A stretch of 51,339 nt of DNA, taken from NCBI GenBank assembly GCA_023301765.1, contig JALZUC010000016.1, positions 1 through 51,339 of the forward strand, written 5' to 3'. Positions 43,208 through 51,339 of this stretch are shown here, piece after piece (the first letter of the stretch is position 1; every line of letters begins with the position of its first letter). Position numbers and translations under genes: made by a program. Source of the stretch: Akkermansiaceae bacterium. GTDB lineage: Bacteria; Verrucomicrobiota; Verrucomicrobiia; Verrucomicrobiales; Akkermansiaceae. The notes beneath the pieces are model-generated. The model saw nothing but the letters and a program-made list of their open reading frames with translations, searched no databases and was not told the DNA's origin.

Positions 43208-44608
43208 ATGAAAATGAAATTTTGCGGTGCTGCTGGGACAACGACAGGTTCACAACACTTGTTAGAAGTAAATGGTAAGAAGATTCTCCTTGATTGTGGT
43301 CTCTATCAAGGGCGGCGTAAAGATGCTCATGAGGTGAACTGCTGTTTCCCTCATTTTGATCCTGCTAGCGTAGATGTAGCCGTACTTTCACACGCGCATA
43401 TTGATCACTCCGGTAATTTACCAAATCTCACTAAAAAAGGATTTACGGGAAATATTTACGCCACGTTTGCCACCCGTGACCTATGCCAGATAATGTTAGC
43501 GGACTGTGCACACATTCAGGAGAGTGATGCTAAGTGGCTTAATAAAAAGCGCAAGAAGCGTGGGGAGGATCCAGTAGAGACGATCTACAGTAAACAAGAT
43601 GTTGAGCAGTGCATGAAGCAGTTCGTGAACGTAGGCTATAATCGTGAGATCATTATTTCCAAAGGTGTTACCCTCAAGTTTCTTGATGCCGGGCATATTC
43701 TTGGTAGTGCACAAGTACTATTAGAAGTAGAAGATGAGGAAGATGGTAAAACTAAGCGCTTTCTCTTCTCTGGCGATGTAGGCCGTGGCGGAAATGATAT
43801 ACTTTCAGACCCAGAGTCAGCTGAAAACATAGACTATCTGTTAATGGAAAGTACCTACGGTGGCCGTGAGCATGAGCTTGGGACAAAGGCGGATGATCGT
43901 ATAGCGGAGGTGTTAAAAAAAGCGATTGATCGTGGTGGTAAAATTATCATTCCTTGTTTCGCCGTAGAGAGAACACAGCAGATCCTCTATGTGCTACACC
44001 AGCTCTTTGATGATGGCCGTATCCCACAGGTGCCAGTGTATGTGGATAGTCCACTAGCTGTGAATGCAACGGAGATCTTCCGTCTCCACCCAGAATGTTT
44101 TAACGAAGAGGTTCATGAGTTTCTCTATGATAAAAGAAATCCATTTGGCTTTGAGGGACTTACCCTGATTCGTGCGGTTAATAAATCTAAAGAGCTAAAC
44201 GATAGTGAGAATCAAGCAATTATCATTTCCGCATCTGGTATGTGTGAGGCTGGCCGTATTCTACATCATCTCCGTAACGGTATTAGTGATCCTAAAAATA
44301 CCATTCTCTTTGTAGGTTACTGTGCTGTAAACACACTTGGCTGGAAGATCCGTAATCGTGATCCAGAGGTGAGTATCTTTGGTGAAAAGCATGAACTTAA
44401 AGCACAAGTAGAGATTATGGATTCATTCTCAGGCCATGCAGACCACTCAGAGCTGCTGGATTACTTTAATGCTATGACTGGATCTAAGAAAAAGGTCTGG
44501 TTAGTCCACGGTGAGCCAACACGCTCCGCAGCTCTGGCTGAAGAATTAGCAAAAGGCCATGATGGTGAAGTGGAAGTAGCAGAGCTAGGTATGGAGGTAA
44601 CGTTCTAG
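43208..44608 (+). CDS. beta-CASP metallo-beta-lactamase-fold RNase (CPSF/Ysh1-like)
   Basis: A 466-residue protein of the archaeal/eukaryotic CPSF-like group that also occurs in bacteria. The metal-binding motif is LSHAHIDHSGNLP; earlier comes GAAGTTTGSQHLL. Further motifs are LDAGHILGSAQVLLE, LFSGDVGRGG, MESTYGGREH, IIIPCFAVERTQQILY in the beta-CASP domain, SASGMCEAGRI, and FSGHADHSELLDYF near the end. It probably cleaves RNA endonucleolytically or trims it, in the cytoplasm; the natural substrate is not known. It has its own leader after ftsA. Confidence 0.88.
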   Translation: MKMKFCGAAGTTTGSQHLLEVNGKKILLDCGLYQGRRKDAHEVNCCFPHFDPASVDVAVLSHAHIDHSGNLPNLTKKGFTGNIYATFATRDLCQIMLADCAHIQESDAKWLNKKRKKRGEDPVETIYSKQDVEQCMKQFVNVGYNREIIISKGVTLKFLDAGHILGSAQVLLEVEDEEDGKTKRFLFSGDVGRGGNDILSDPESAENIDYLLMESTYGGREHELGTKADDRIAEVLKKAIDRGGKIIIPCFAVERTQQILYVLHQLFDDGRIPQVPVYVDSPLAVNATEIFRLHPECFNEEVHEFLYDKRNPFGFEGLTLIRAVNKSKELNDSENQAIIISASGMCEAGRILHHLRNGISDPKNTILFVGYCAVNTLGWKIRNRDPEVSIFGEKHELKAQVEIMDSFSGHADHSELLDYFNAMTGSKKKVWLVHGEPTRSAALAEELAKGHDGEVEVAELGMEVTF

Positions 44609-44735
44609 AGATTTTAGTCTGAAAGTTATTACATATCACGCGTAGGCTTTTGTAGTCTGTTTAAGAATATAGGTGCGCTCTCCTTCCGGAGGGCTAATCT
44701 GCTATAAATTGCTCTCGAATTGGGGGCGTAGTATT

Positions 44736-46292
44736 ATGAAAAAAAGATCCATACCTTTGATGTTATTTGGGCTATTGGCTATAGGTAATGTTGTTACGCT
44801 GCAGGCTGCTAAGAAACCTAACATTGTCTTTTTATTCTCAGATGATCACGCGTTGCAGTCCATCTCAGCTTATGGTGGGAGGCTTAAAGATATAGCAACT
44901 ACGCCTAATATTGATCGTCTAGCTCGGGAGGGCGCTATTTTTGAAAACTCATTTTGTGCGAACTCGATTTGTGGTCCATCACGCGCGAGTATTCTTACTG
45001 GTAAGCATAGCCACAAAAATGGCTTTATGCGTAATGGTCATGAATTTGATGGTGATCAAATGACTTTTCCTAAGCTGATGCAGAAGTCCGGCTACCAGAC
45101 GGCCATTATTGGAAAATGGCACCTTAGTAGTGATCCTCAGGGATTTGACCACTGGGAGATTTTACCCGGTCAGGGGAGTTACTATAACCCTGACTTGATC
45201 CAGATGGATGGTAGTAAAAAGCGCTTTACCGGCTACTGCACAGATATCGTTACCGATCATGCTATTGAGTGGTTAGATAAGTGTGATAAAACTAAACCAT
45301 TTATCCTGATGTGTCAGCATAAGGCACCACACCGGAACTGGGCACCAGCGGAACGCCACCTCACACTATTTGACGGTCAGGATATTCCTGAGCCTAAGAC
45401 ATTACGCGATGATTACTCTGGTCGTGCAGCGTGGCTGAAGAAAAATAAAATGGAAATCAAGAGTCACTTCTACTGGGGCCATGATATGAAGTTTCATGGT
45501 AAGTCAGTGATGCCTGAAAAGATTCTAGATGGTATTAATAACGGAGAATATACCCGGATGACAGACGAGCAGAAGAAAGTCTGGGATGCTGCCTATGGTC
45601 CTAAGAATAAAAAGTTTATAACGGACTATAAGGCTAAGAAACTCTCTGATGATGATATTCTTAAGTGGAAGTATCAGCGTTATATTAAGGATTACCTCCG
45701 TACTATCCGTGCTCTTGATGAAAATGTGGGACGTATGTTAGAGTATTTAGATAAGTCAGGCCTCGCGGAGAATACCATTGTGATATACTCATCTGATCAA
45801 GGTTTCTATCTGGGTGAACATGGTTGGTATGATAAGCGTTGGATGTTTGAAGAATCTTTGAAAATGCCATTTATTATTCGTTGGCCTGGTGTTGTGAAGC
45901 CTGGCTCACGCCCAAAAGAGATGATCCAGAATATCGACTATGCACCTACTTTCCTAGAGATGGCCGGCGCTGAAATCCCTGAGGAAATCCAAGGCCGTAG
46001 TCTAGTGCCAGTCTTTAGTGGTAATACACCTAAAGACTGGCGTGAAGATATCTACTACGCCTATTATATGAATCCAGGCACTCATAATGTGCCGCGCCAT
46101 GACGGAGTACGCACGGGCCGATATAAGATCTTTTGGCTTCCCCAATCTAGTGAGTGGCAGCTCTTTGATTTAGTAAAAGATCCCTTAGAGTTACGCAGCG
46201 TTCATTCAGATGCAGCGTATGCTAAGGTGTTTCAAGATATGCAGAAGCGCTACTCTACCAGAAGAACAGAGGTTGGCGCTGTGCTGAAGTAA
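44736..46292 (+). CDS. secreted type I sulfatase
   Basis: A 518-residue sulfatase from the chosen ATG, with signal peptide MKKRSIPLMLFGLLAIGNVV ending near TLQAA, followed by KKPNIVFLFSDDHALQSISA with the metal-binding Asp pair. The motif CGPSRASILTGKHSHKNGF has the Cys that is matured to formylglycine (C-x-P-S-R). Later motifs include GKWHLSSDPQGFDHWE, SSDQGFYLGEHGWYDKRWMFEES and the C-terminal RTGRYKIFW. It should hydrolyse sulfate esters of polysaccharides; such enzymes are numerous in marine Verrucomicrobia. The frame opens at 44673, but the extra 21 residues precede the signal peptide, and GGGGG lies 9 bases before the chosen ATG. No maturase gene is adjacent. Confidence 0.9.
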   Translation: MKKRSIPLMLFGLLAIGNVVTLQAAKKPNIVFLFSDDHALQSISAYGGRLKDIATTPNIDRLAREGAIFENSFCANSICGPSRASILTGKHSHKNGFMRNGHEFDGDQMTFPKLMQKSGYQTAIIGKWHLSSDPQGFDHWEILPGQGSYYNPDLIQMDGSKKRFTGYCTDIVTDHAIEWLDKCDKTKPFILMCQHKAPHRNWAPAERHLTLFDGQDIPEPKTLRDDYSGRAAWLKKNKMEIKSHFYWGHDMKFHGKSVMPEKILDGINNGEYTRMTDEQKKVWDAAYGPKNKKFITDYKAKKLSDDDILKWKYQRYIKDYLRTIRALDENVGRMLEYLDKSGLAENTIVIYSSDQGFYLGEHGWYDKRWMFEESLKMPFIIRWPGVVKPGSRPKEMIQNIDYAPTFLEMAGAEIPEEIQGRSLVPVFSGNTPKDWREDIYYAYYMNPGTHNVPRHDGVRTGRYKIFWLPQSSEWQLFDLVKDPLELRSVHSDAAYAKVFQDMQKRYSTRRTEVGAVLK

Positions 46293-46294
46293 GC

Positions 46295-46317
46295 TTTTAA
46301 TAGCTAGGCTATTAAGA
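46295..46317. terminator. symmetric hairpin between the convergent sulfatase and lpxA genes
   Basis: TTAATAGC (46297-46304), loop TAG, GCTATTAA (46308-46315): a perfect 8-base stem in the 31-base gap between two convergent stop codons. There is no long T run on either side, so termination may be partial, but the position suggests a shared terminator. Confidence 0.55.
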
Positions 46318-46323
46318 TATGCC

Positions 46324-47097
46324 TTAGCGGATGACCCCGCGGTCACTGGCGCGGATAAATTCGATGAGTCTCTTTACGTGTGGTTCCTCAGCGCTATCTG
46401 TGCTTGCTAACTCATCAATCATTGCGGTGAGGCTATCCTTTTTATTAAGAAAGATTTTTTTATACGCGTTTTTAATAGCTCGACGTGCTTCGTCACTGAA
46501 TCCACGGCGCTGGAGACCTACGAGGTTAGGGCTGCGCACTGCTGCGGGGAAGCCATCTATAATCATGAAAGGAGGAACGTCTTGCACAATTTTTGAGCAG
46601 CCTCCTATAAGTGAGTGTTCGCCGATGTTGGTGAACTGGTGGACGGCTGATAAGCCAGAAACAATGGCGTAATCTCCTACGATACAGTGCCCACCTAGGG
46701 TGCCATTGTTAGAAAGGATACAGTGATTACTTATCTGGCAGTCATGAGCTACGTGGGAGTAACAGAGGAAAAGATTATGGTTACCAATGCGGGTAGGAAT
46801 TTTCTCACTGGTACCACGATGAATGGTGGTATTTTCACGGAAGGTATTATGATCACCAATTTCTAATGCGGTAGGTTCACCAGTGTATTTGAGGTCTTGA
46901 GTAACTTGGCCGATGGCGGAGAAAGGAAAAAAGGTATTGTTTTCACCTATCCGTGTATAACCATCGATAACGACGTGAGATTTTAGCACGCTACCTTTAC
47001 CTATTTTGACATTGGCGCCAACTATACTGTAGGCACCAACTTCTACGCCCTCGGCTATTTCAGCGGAGGGGTCAATGATGGCGGTAGGGTGAATCAT
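46324..47097 (-). CDS. lpxA: LpxA, UDP-N-acetylglucosamine acyltransferase
   Basis: The first enzyme of lipid A synthesis, a cytoplasmic trimer with a left-handed beta-helix. Hexapeptide repeats run from IHPTAIIDPSAEIAEG through VKIGKGSVLKSHVVI and the GRNTFR-like NTFRENTTIHRGT, and NHNLFLCYSHVAHDCQISN holds the catalytic His. The C-terminal helices start near RGFSDEARRAIKNAYKKIF. I start at the ATG at 47097 (257 residues), where E. coli-type LpxA begins. A TTG at 47124 would add nine residues and overlap lpxC-fabZ. It is translated after the fusion gene, with no gap, so the two are surely co-expressed. Confidence 0.93.
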   Translation of the reverse strand: MIHPTAIIDPSAEIAEGVEVGAYSIVGANVKIGKGSVLKSHVVIDGYTRIGENNTFFPFSAIGQVTQDLKYTGEPTALEIGDHNTFRENTTIHRGTSEKIPTRIGNHNLFLCYSHVAHDCQISNHCILSNNGTLGGHCIVGDYAIVSGLSAVHQFTNIGEHSLIGGCSKIVQDVPPFMIIDGFPAAVRSPNLVGLQRRGFSDEARRAIKNAYKKIFLNKKDSLTAMIDELASTDSAEEPHVKRLIEFIRASDRGVIR

Positions 47098-47113
47098 GGA
47101 GTGAATATAGCGC

Positions 47114-48427
47114 TTAGGAGTCAATTAGAGCAAACTTAAGCTCACCGGTGGAGACTACTTCACCATTAACGATACAGCGGCATACTGCCGAGCCTATATT
47201 ACGGCGCATCTTAACTATCTCTGCTTCGATAAAGAGGGTGTCACCAGGAAGCACTGGCTTACGCCATTTGACTTTATCTACACTCATAAAGTAGCCGATT
47301 TTACCTTGGTTCTCTGGCTTACGGAGCATTAGAATGGAGGAGACCTGAGCCATAGCTTCTACCTGAAGCACACCTGGCATGACTGGGTGACCTGGGAAAT
47401 GACCTTGGAAGTATGGCTCATTAATGGTGACGTTTTTAACACCTGTGCACTTGTTATCCCCTTCAAAGTCTACCACACGATCAAGCATGAGGAATGGGTA
47501 GCGGTGAGGGAGGATTCCCATCACTTCATTAACATCAAGAACGGCCTCTCCCTCTGGAATTGCTAATGGGGGAACCATGGTGCGCATACGTTTGTATTCA
47601 CGCTTTAGAGTGGAGGCCATCTCAGTATTAGGACCGTGGCCTGGCTTTACGCAGATGACGTGCCCCATAATACGCTTACCACTGAGCATGAGGTCTCCAA
47701 TGACATCGAGTGCCTTATGGCGGGCAAACTCGTTATTATAGCGCATGGGTTCTTTACTCATCACTTCTTCTCCACGGACGACCACCGCATTTTCTAGGCT
47801 ACCACCCTTGATAAGACCTTTATCAAGTAAAGGTTTTACATCCTCGTAGTAGACGAAGGTGCGGGCTGGGGCGATTTCCTTTTCGTAGAGCTCAGGGGTG
47901 ACTTCACTGGAGAAAAACTGAGTAAAACGTCCATCAGGGCCTACGTTAGTCACGGATACACGGAATTTTTTATCAGGTACTATGGTGACAAGTGATCCGT
48001 TTTTGGTTTCTAAATGTATAGGCTCACGTACTTCGTAGACTTTACGTGGCTTATCTTGCTGCTCGATACCGGCTTGCTTAATAAGCTCTACGTAAGGGGC
48101 TGATGAGCCGTCTCCAATGGGAGGCTCATTAGCATCCATCTCGATGAGGGCGTTATCCACACCCATGCCGCAGAGTGCGGAGAGGATATGCTCCACGGTG
48201 TGAACCTTTACGGATCCTTCTGCCAAGGTGGTGGCACGCTCTACGGTCTGAACTTTGTCAACATCAGCATCAATGAAGGGCTGATCGTCTAAGTCGACAC
48301 GGCGAAACTTAAAACCATGGCCAGCTGGTGCTGGTTTTACGGTTAGGCTAACTTTTTCTCCCGTGTGCAGGGAGGTTCCCTCCAGCGTGGCGGCGGAGGC
48401 TACGGTGTGTTCCATCTCAGCGGACAT
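47114..48427 (-). CDS. lpxC-fabZ: LpxC-FabZ fusion: UDP-acyl-GlcN deacetylase and hydroxyacyl-ACP dehydratase
   Basis: A 437-residue bifunctional protein. Residues 1 to about 285 are LpxC, the committed step of lipid A synthesis: SAATLEGTSLHTGEKVSL, HTVEHILSALCGMGVDNA (zinc-binding His), PIGDGSSAPYVE and FARHKALDVIGDLML. Residues about 295-437 are FabZ of fatty acid synthesis: ILPHRYPFLMLDRVV and YFQGHFPGHPVMPGVLQVEAMAQ, with the catalytic His and Glu. Both halves compete for the same (R)-3-hydroxyacyl-ACP pool, so the fusion fixes their ratio. The fusion is a known trait of Bacteroidetes, Chlamydiae-relatives and Verrucomicrobia. lpxD is not in the window. Confidence 0.95.
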   Translation of the reverse strand: MSAEMEHTVASAATLEGTSLHTGEKVSLTVKPAPAGHGFKFRRVDLDDQPFIDADVDKVQTVERATTLAEGSVKVHTVEHILSALCGMGVDNALIEMDANEPPIGDGSSAPYVELIKQAGIEQQDKPRKVYEVREPIHLETKNGSLVTIVPDKKFRVSVTNVGPDGRFTQFFSSEVTPELYEKEIAPARTFVYYEDVKPLLDKGLIKGGSLENAVVVRGEEVMSKEPMRYNNEFARHKALDVIGDLMLSGKRIMGHVICVKPGHGPNTEMASTLKREYKRMRTMVPPLAIPEGEAVLDVNEVMGILPHRYPFLMLDRVVDFEGDNKCTGVKNVTINEPYFQGHFPGHPVMPGVLQVEAMAQVSSILMLRKPENQGKIGYFMSVDKVKWRKPVLPGDTLFIEAEIVKMRRNIGSAVCRCIVNGEVVSTGELKFALIDS

Positions 48428-48465
48428 TCGGGAGACATAGGGTATAGCTGTGGAGATGACAAGCC

Positions 48466-49728
48466 TTAGCTAGGCCATATGAAATACGCAATGGCGTGTA
48501 AAGTGATCCCTACAAGCCCTCCGATAATGGTGCCATTGATACGTATGAACTGGAGATCAGGGCCTACTTGTTGCTCTAGCTTCTCTATGAGTGTCTGAGC
48601 ATCCCATTCTTCAATGGTTTCACGGATCATGGTTTCCAGATGGTCGCCATGTTTTTCGAGAATCTGCTCGAGGCCATCTATGAGTATATGCTCTATTTTA
48701 TGTGCGAGCTCTGGGTTTTTTTCAATAGATGATCCTGCGGCGATGATGACGGCTGCGAGATGAGCTATCGTTTTTGGCTGTTTAGAGCTAAGATCCTGTG
48801 TGAGGCTGTTACGGATTTTAGTCCAGATACGCTCTGTGAGTTCTCCGTTCTCTGGGTTTTCTAGCCATTGATCGCGGATGCTCTCTAGCTGCAGCTTAAG
48901 ATCAGTATTTGTATCGAAATGTTCCCTCACTCTTACGAGCTGATGGTGAATAGTGTCCCAGAGTGGATCAGTATCATCCTTACTGGCCAAAATAAGCTTT
49001 GCTTCCATGCTGTCAGTGGCCCGCTCTGAGAAATCTTCAGCAATGGCACGTGATAGCCGACCCAGTAGCGGGACTTTGGTCATGGGGGCTTTATCACCAG
49101 CAGCGGATTCGATTTTCTCTTTATTATAAGCTAGAACGGATGCGAGCTGGGTTAGCAGAGGTGCAAGGAGTTCTCGGTATTTGTTTTCAGTAAGCATCCA
49201 TGTGACTAATTTGGAGGAGATGGAATGAGGTTCCAGTGTGCGTAGCTGTTCGGTGAGCTTACTAGTGATGAGTGTGTGGGTGCCATTTTTTTCAAGTGCG
49301 TCAAGGGCAGTGGGGAACATATGAAGAGCTTGGCCGGCGAGCTTATTGGCCTGTTTTTCTTTCGTGAGCCATGTGGCTGTGCGTTGTATGAGCTGGAGTT
49401 CACGTGCTTGTTTGCAAATTAGACTGGAGGTAAGGAAGTTCCCCCGAACGAACTGTGCTAGAGCGGAGCCGATGCGGTCTTTTTCCCGAGGAATAACTGC
49501 AGTATGTGGGATAGGTAGGCCTAACGGGTAGCGAAATAGAGCGGTAACTGCAAACCAATCTGCCAACCCACCTACCATACCGGCCTCTGAAAATGCCTTT
49601 AGCCAGACAAGCCAAGGCCATTGGTTTTCATAGCTCCGAGAAAAAATATATAACCCAGCCATAATGGCGAGTATGCCTCCTGCGGCCAAACGTATACGCT
49701 TGAGACGTGGGTTTTTTGTAGAGGTCAT
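48466..49728 (-). CDS. DUF445 family membrane protein (YjiN-like)
   Basis: A 420-residue protein with one or two membrane segments at the N-terminus (about 15-27) and one at the C-terminus (about 400-417). The family signature is clear: FSEAGMVGGLADWFAVTALFRYPLGLPIPHTAVIPREKDRIG. The long middle part is helical and charged. In this family both ends insert into the membrane and the middle stays soluble. Its function is unknown. It lies 38 bases upstream of lpxC-fabZ on the same strand, which suggests an envelope-linked role. Confidence 0.87.
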   Translation of the reverse strand: MTSTKNPRLKRIRLAAGGILAIMAGLYIFSRSYENQWPWLVWLKAFSEAGMVGGLADWFAVTALFRYPLGLPIPHTAVIPREKDRIGSALAQFVRGNFLTSSLICKQARELQLIQRTATWLTKEKQANKLAGQALHMFPTALDALEKNGTHTLITSKLTEQLRTLEPHSISSKLVTWMLTENKYRELLAPLLTQLASVLAYNKEKIESAAGDKAPMTKVPLLGRLSRAIAEDFSERATDSMEAKLILASKDDTDPLWDTIHHQLVRVREHFDTNTDLKLQLESIRDQWLENPENGELTERIWTKIRNSLTQDLSSKQPKTIAHLAAVIIAAGSSIEKNPELAHKIEHILIDGLEQILEKHGDHLETMIRETIEEWDAQTLIEKLEQQVGPDLQFIRINGTIIGGLVGITLHAIAYFIWPS

Positions 49729-49798
49729 GAAAGAGGCTTAGCAAAACTGGAAGCCTACTGGCAACCATCAAGCAGATTTAAGTAGTTTAAATAATTAA

Positions 49799-50482
49799 CT
49801 AGAAGCTATGGATTTCTTTCTCCGTCAGCTCCCGGTAACCTCCAGGCTGTAGGTCGCTATCAAGGATTATTCCGCCCATACTCTCGCGGTGGAGTGCCGT
49901 CACACGGTTCCCTAGGGCATGAAACATACGTTTTACTTGGTGATAACGTCCTTCGTAAATGGTCAGCTTTACCTTACACTTGCTAATTATTTCTAATTCA
50001 GCAGGAGCAGTAGTTAGATCCTCGTAGGCGAAGTAGATGCCGGCGGTAAACTGAGCGGTAGTTTCCTCTGTAACGGGCCTTTCAACTTCTACGACGTAGA
50101 CCTTGGGCACATTTTCTTTAGGCGCTGTTAGGGCACGAGACCATTTCCCATCGTTAGTCAGGATGAGTAGGCCGGTGGTGGCTCGATCTAGGCGACCTGC
50201 GATATGCAGCGTCTGTGGAGCATCGATAAGCTCCATCACCGTTTTGTGCTCAGGGTCAGTAGTGGCACTGAGGTATCCAGCAGGTTTATGAAGCATGAGG
50301 TAGCAGGGGGTATTTTCACGCAGAAGTTTACCGTCCAGGTGCACCTGAGTGAAATCGTAGATGTCACGTTGCGTATCTTTTTCTACCTCCCCTTCCACGA
50401 GTATTTTACCAGCGGCAAGTAGCCTGCGGATTTCCTTTCTTCCATAGTCGGTATGGTGATATAGAAAGCGATCTAGCCTCAT
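49799..50482 (-). CDS. rsuA: RsuA-type 16S rRNA pseudouridine synthase
   Basis: A 227-residue enzyme. A short S4 domain (MRLDRFLYHHTDYGRKEIRR, to about residue 45) is followed by the catalytic domain with GRLDRATTGLLILTNDGKWSRAL, whose Asp after Leu is the nucleophile, then VPKVYVVEVE and YEGRYHQVKRMFHALGNRV. Length and the N-terminal S4 variant fit RsuA (16S U516) better than RluB. The window thus contains two members of this family. It stands 29 bases after the FAD oxidoreductase on the same strand. Confidence 0.85.
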   Translation of the reverse strand: MRLDRFLYHHTDYGRKEIRRLLAAGKILVEGEVEKDTQRDIYDFTQVHLDGKLLRENTPCYLMLHKPAGYLSATTDPEHKTVMELIDAPQTLHIAGRLDRATTGLLILTNDGKWSRALTAPKENVPKVYVVEVERPVTEETTAQFTAGIYFAYEDLTTAPAELEIISKCKVKLTIYEGRYHQVKRMFHALGNRVTALHRESMGGIILDSDLQPGGYRELTEKEIHSF

Positions 50483-50511
50483 GATTATTTAAAGTAGTTA
50501 TAGGGTGGGAA

Positions 50512-51339
50512 TTAAATTGTTAGATTTAACGAATTTAAAATTTCCTCGGCGGTTAGTTTCCCTGAAATGATTGAACCTTCTATTGAAGCACTCATAGTAT
50601 GATCTCCACAGATCAGAGTGTCGCTGAGTTTGATAAACCCTTTTGGCTGCGTGCTAGATTTGTCTGGTCCCTGTTCTGGTAAAGCATGTTTGATTAAGTC
50701 TGTACGGAGGTGTTTCCAGTGAGTTACTTCTTCACCAAACCATGCGACGAGCTCTTCTCTCACATCACTCGGGATATTTTCACTCGTGTGAATGCCTAGT
50801 AGAGATACAGAAATTAAGGACTGCTTCTCAGGTGCGTATGCTGGGCTAACATCAGAGGGGACACAAACGTTATTGATGAGGCCATTTTCACTACCGTTGA
50901 GAGCGATAATAGCTTCATTAAGAGGGGACTTATCTGCTTTGAAGTAGACATTTGTCACGGATCTCCATGTAGGCGCTATAGCTGAAAACTCAGGGACTAG
51001 CTCGCTAGTTTGGGCTGCTTGTGTGGCAATGACTACTTGGCTGCCGATAATCTTACTCCCATCATGTAGTGTAACAGAATTTTTCGTGACAGAGGAAACA
51101 GGCGAGTTGAGCTGAATGGAGTCTGTGGGTAGGGATTCGCTAAGCTGGTGCGGTATGGATGCCATGCCGTAAGCGGGGAGTGTTGCATGCCCCATGCTAA
51201 ACATTTTAAAGGTAAATTCAAACATCCTGCTTGATGTTCGTAGGTCTCGTTCCAAAAAAATACCTCCGTAGAAGGCGCGAAAGAAGCCATTGATCATGGG
51301 TGAACTGAAGCCGAAGCGTGATAGAAATTTTTCAGTGGT
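50512..51339 (-). CDS. FAD-dependent amine-oxidase-like oxidoreductase, partial
   Basis: The C-terminal part (275 codons visible) of a flavin oxidoreductase; the N-terminus with the dinucleotide-binding fold lies beyond the right edge. The frame remains open to the edge, reading FLSRFGFSSPMINGFF before GGIFLERDL, a stretch familiar from protoporphyrinogen-oxidase-like and amine-oxidase-like enzymes. AYGMASIPHQLSESLP and VVIATQAAQTSELVPE are typical of the substrate and FAD domains, and the end TLICGDHTMSASIEGSIISGKLTAEEI matches the C-terminal FAD motif. The real substrate is not evident. The ATG at 51297 is internal, not the start. Confidence 0.78.
   Translation of the reverse strand, partial: TTEKFLSRFGFSSPMINGFFRAFYGGIFLERDLRTSSRMFEFTFKMFSMGHATLPAYGMASIPHQLSESLPTDSIQLNSPVSSVTKNSVTLHDGSKIIGSQVVIATQAAQTSELVPEFSAIAPTWRSVTNVYFKADKSPLNEAIIALNGSENGLINNVCVPSDVSPAYAPEKQSLISVSLLGIHTSENIPSDVREELVAWFGEEVTHWKHLRTDLIKHALPEQGPDKSSTQPKGFIKLSDTLICGDHTMSASIEGSIISGKLTAEEILNSLNLTI

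Noticed and set aside
44683-44698. Short inverted repeat CTCC..GGAG before the sulfatase as an operator
   Set aside because: The arms are only four to five bases and the match is easily due to chance.
44673-44735. Upstream start for the sulfatase
   Set aside because: The added residues precede a complete signal peptide, and a G-rich stretch lies just before the ATG at 44736.
47098-47124. TTG start of lpxA overlapping lpxC-fabZ
   Set aside because: The ATG at 47097 matches the family N-terminus; the nine extra residues do not.

Overview
The window looks like chromosomal DNA of a Verrucomicrobiota bacterium, probably order Verrucomicrobiales. I infer this from a fused LpxC-FabZ protein, a fused MurC-MurB protein, a 51-residue basic protein of the Verrucomicrobia/Chlamydiae type behind rpsI, an alternative complex III operon and a secreted sulfatase. 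No rRNA, tRNA, CRISPR array, insertion sequence or prophage was seen. The organism is Gram-negative (lipid A genes), respires with cytochromes and makes peptidoglycan. Nothing in the sequence gives a species.

Layout. 1-443 has no gene. 444-5609 (minus strand): RarD-type permease, acid-phosphatase-like lipoprotein, MlaF-type ATPase, tRNA-dihydrouridine synthase and an orphan DNA methyltransferase. 5851-7149 (plus): tsaE and truA, ending at a bidirectional terminator. 7221-10306 (minus): aspartate-type aminotransferase, prmA and a voltage-sensor K+ channel with a C-terminal zinc ribbon. 10513-12989 (plus): rplM, rpsI, the small basic protein, an RluB-type pseudouridine synthase and a cupin.

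13262-30487 (plus) is the centre of the window: a respiratory super-operon of 16 genes on one strand. It encodes all six subunits of alternative complex III (actABCDEF), a membrane-anchored cytochrome c, a cbb3-like trio (CcoN-, CcoO- and CcoP-like), and an A-type haem-copper oxidase in the order I, III, IV, two tiny membrane proteins, II. The CcoN-like protein is intact but has lost five of the six conserved metal-ligand histidines and the active-site tyrosine, so it cannot be an oxygen reductase. Oxidase subunit III carries an insertion of about 335 residues between two helices, predicted to face the periplasm. Oxidase subunit I lacks the K-channel lysine. My reading is that quinol electrons pass from complex III through several c haems, perhaps on a catalytically dead cbb3-like scaffold, to the CuA site of the A-type oxidase in one large assembly. 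This is the best candidate here for an undescribed system. A perfect TGTGA-N6-TCACA palindrome sits 21 bases before the first gene.

30674-36470: a small membrane protein, a DUF2130 coiled-coil protein, a YhaM-like HD exoribonuclease and a convergent SWIM/SNF2 helicase. 36561-43141 (plus): the end of a division and cell-wall cluster (murG, murC-murB, ddl, ftsQ, ftsA) with no ftsZ after it. 43208-46292 (plus): a beta-CASP RNase and a sulfatase. 46324-51339 (minus): lpxA and lpxC-fabZ, a DUF445 membrane protein, an RsuA-type pseudouridine synthase, and an FAD oxidoreductase cut by the window edge.

Most plus-strand genes, above all in the ribosomal and respiratory operons, have G-poor leaders with no visible Shine-Dalgarno sequence. 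Starts were therefore chosen mainly by protein family fit.
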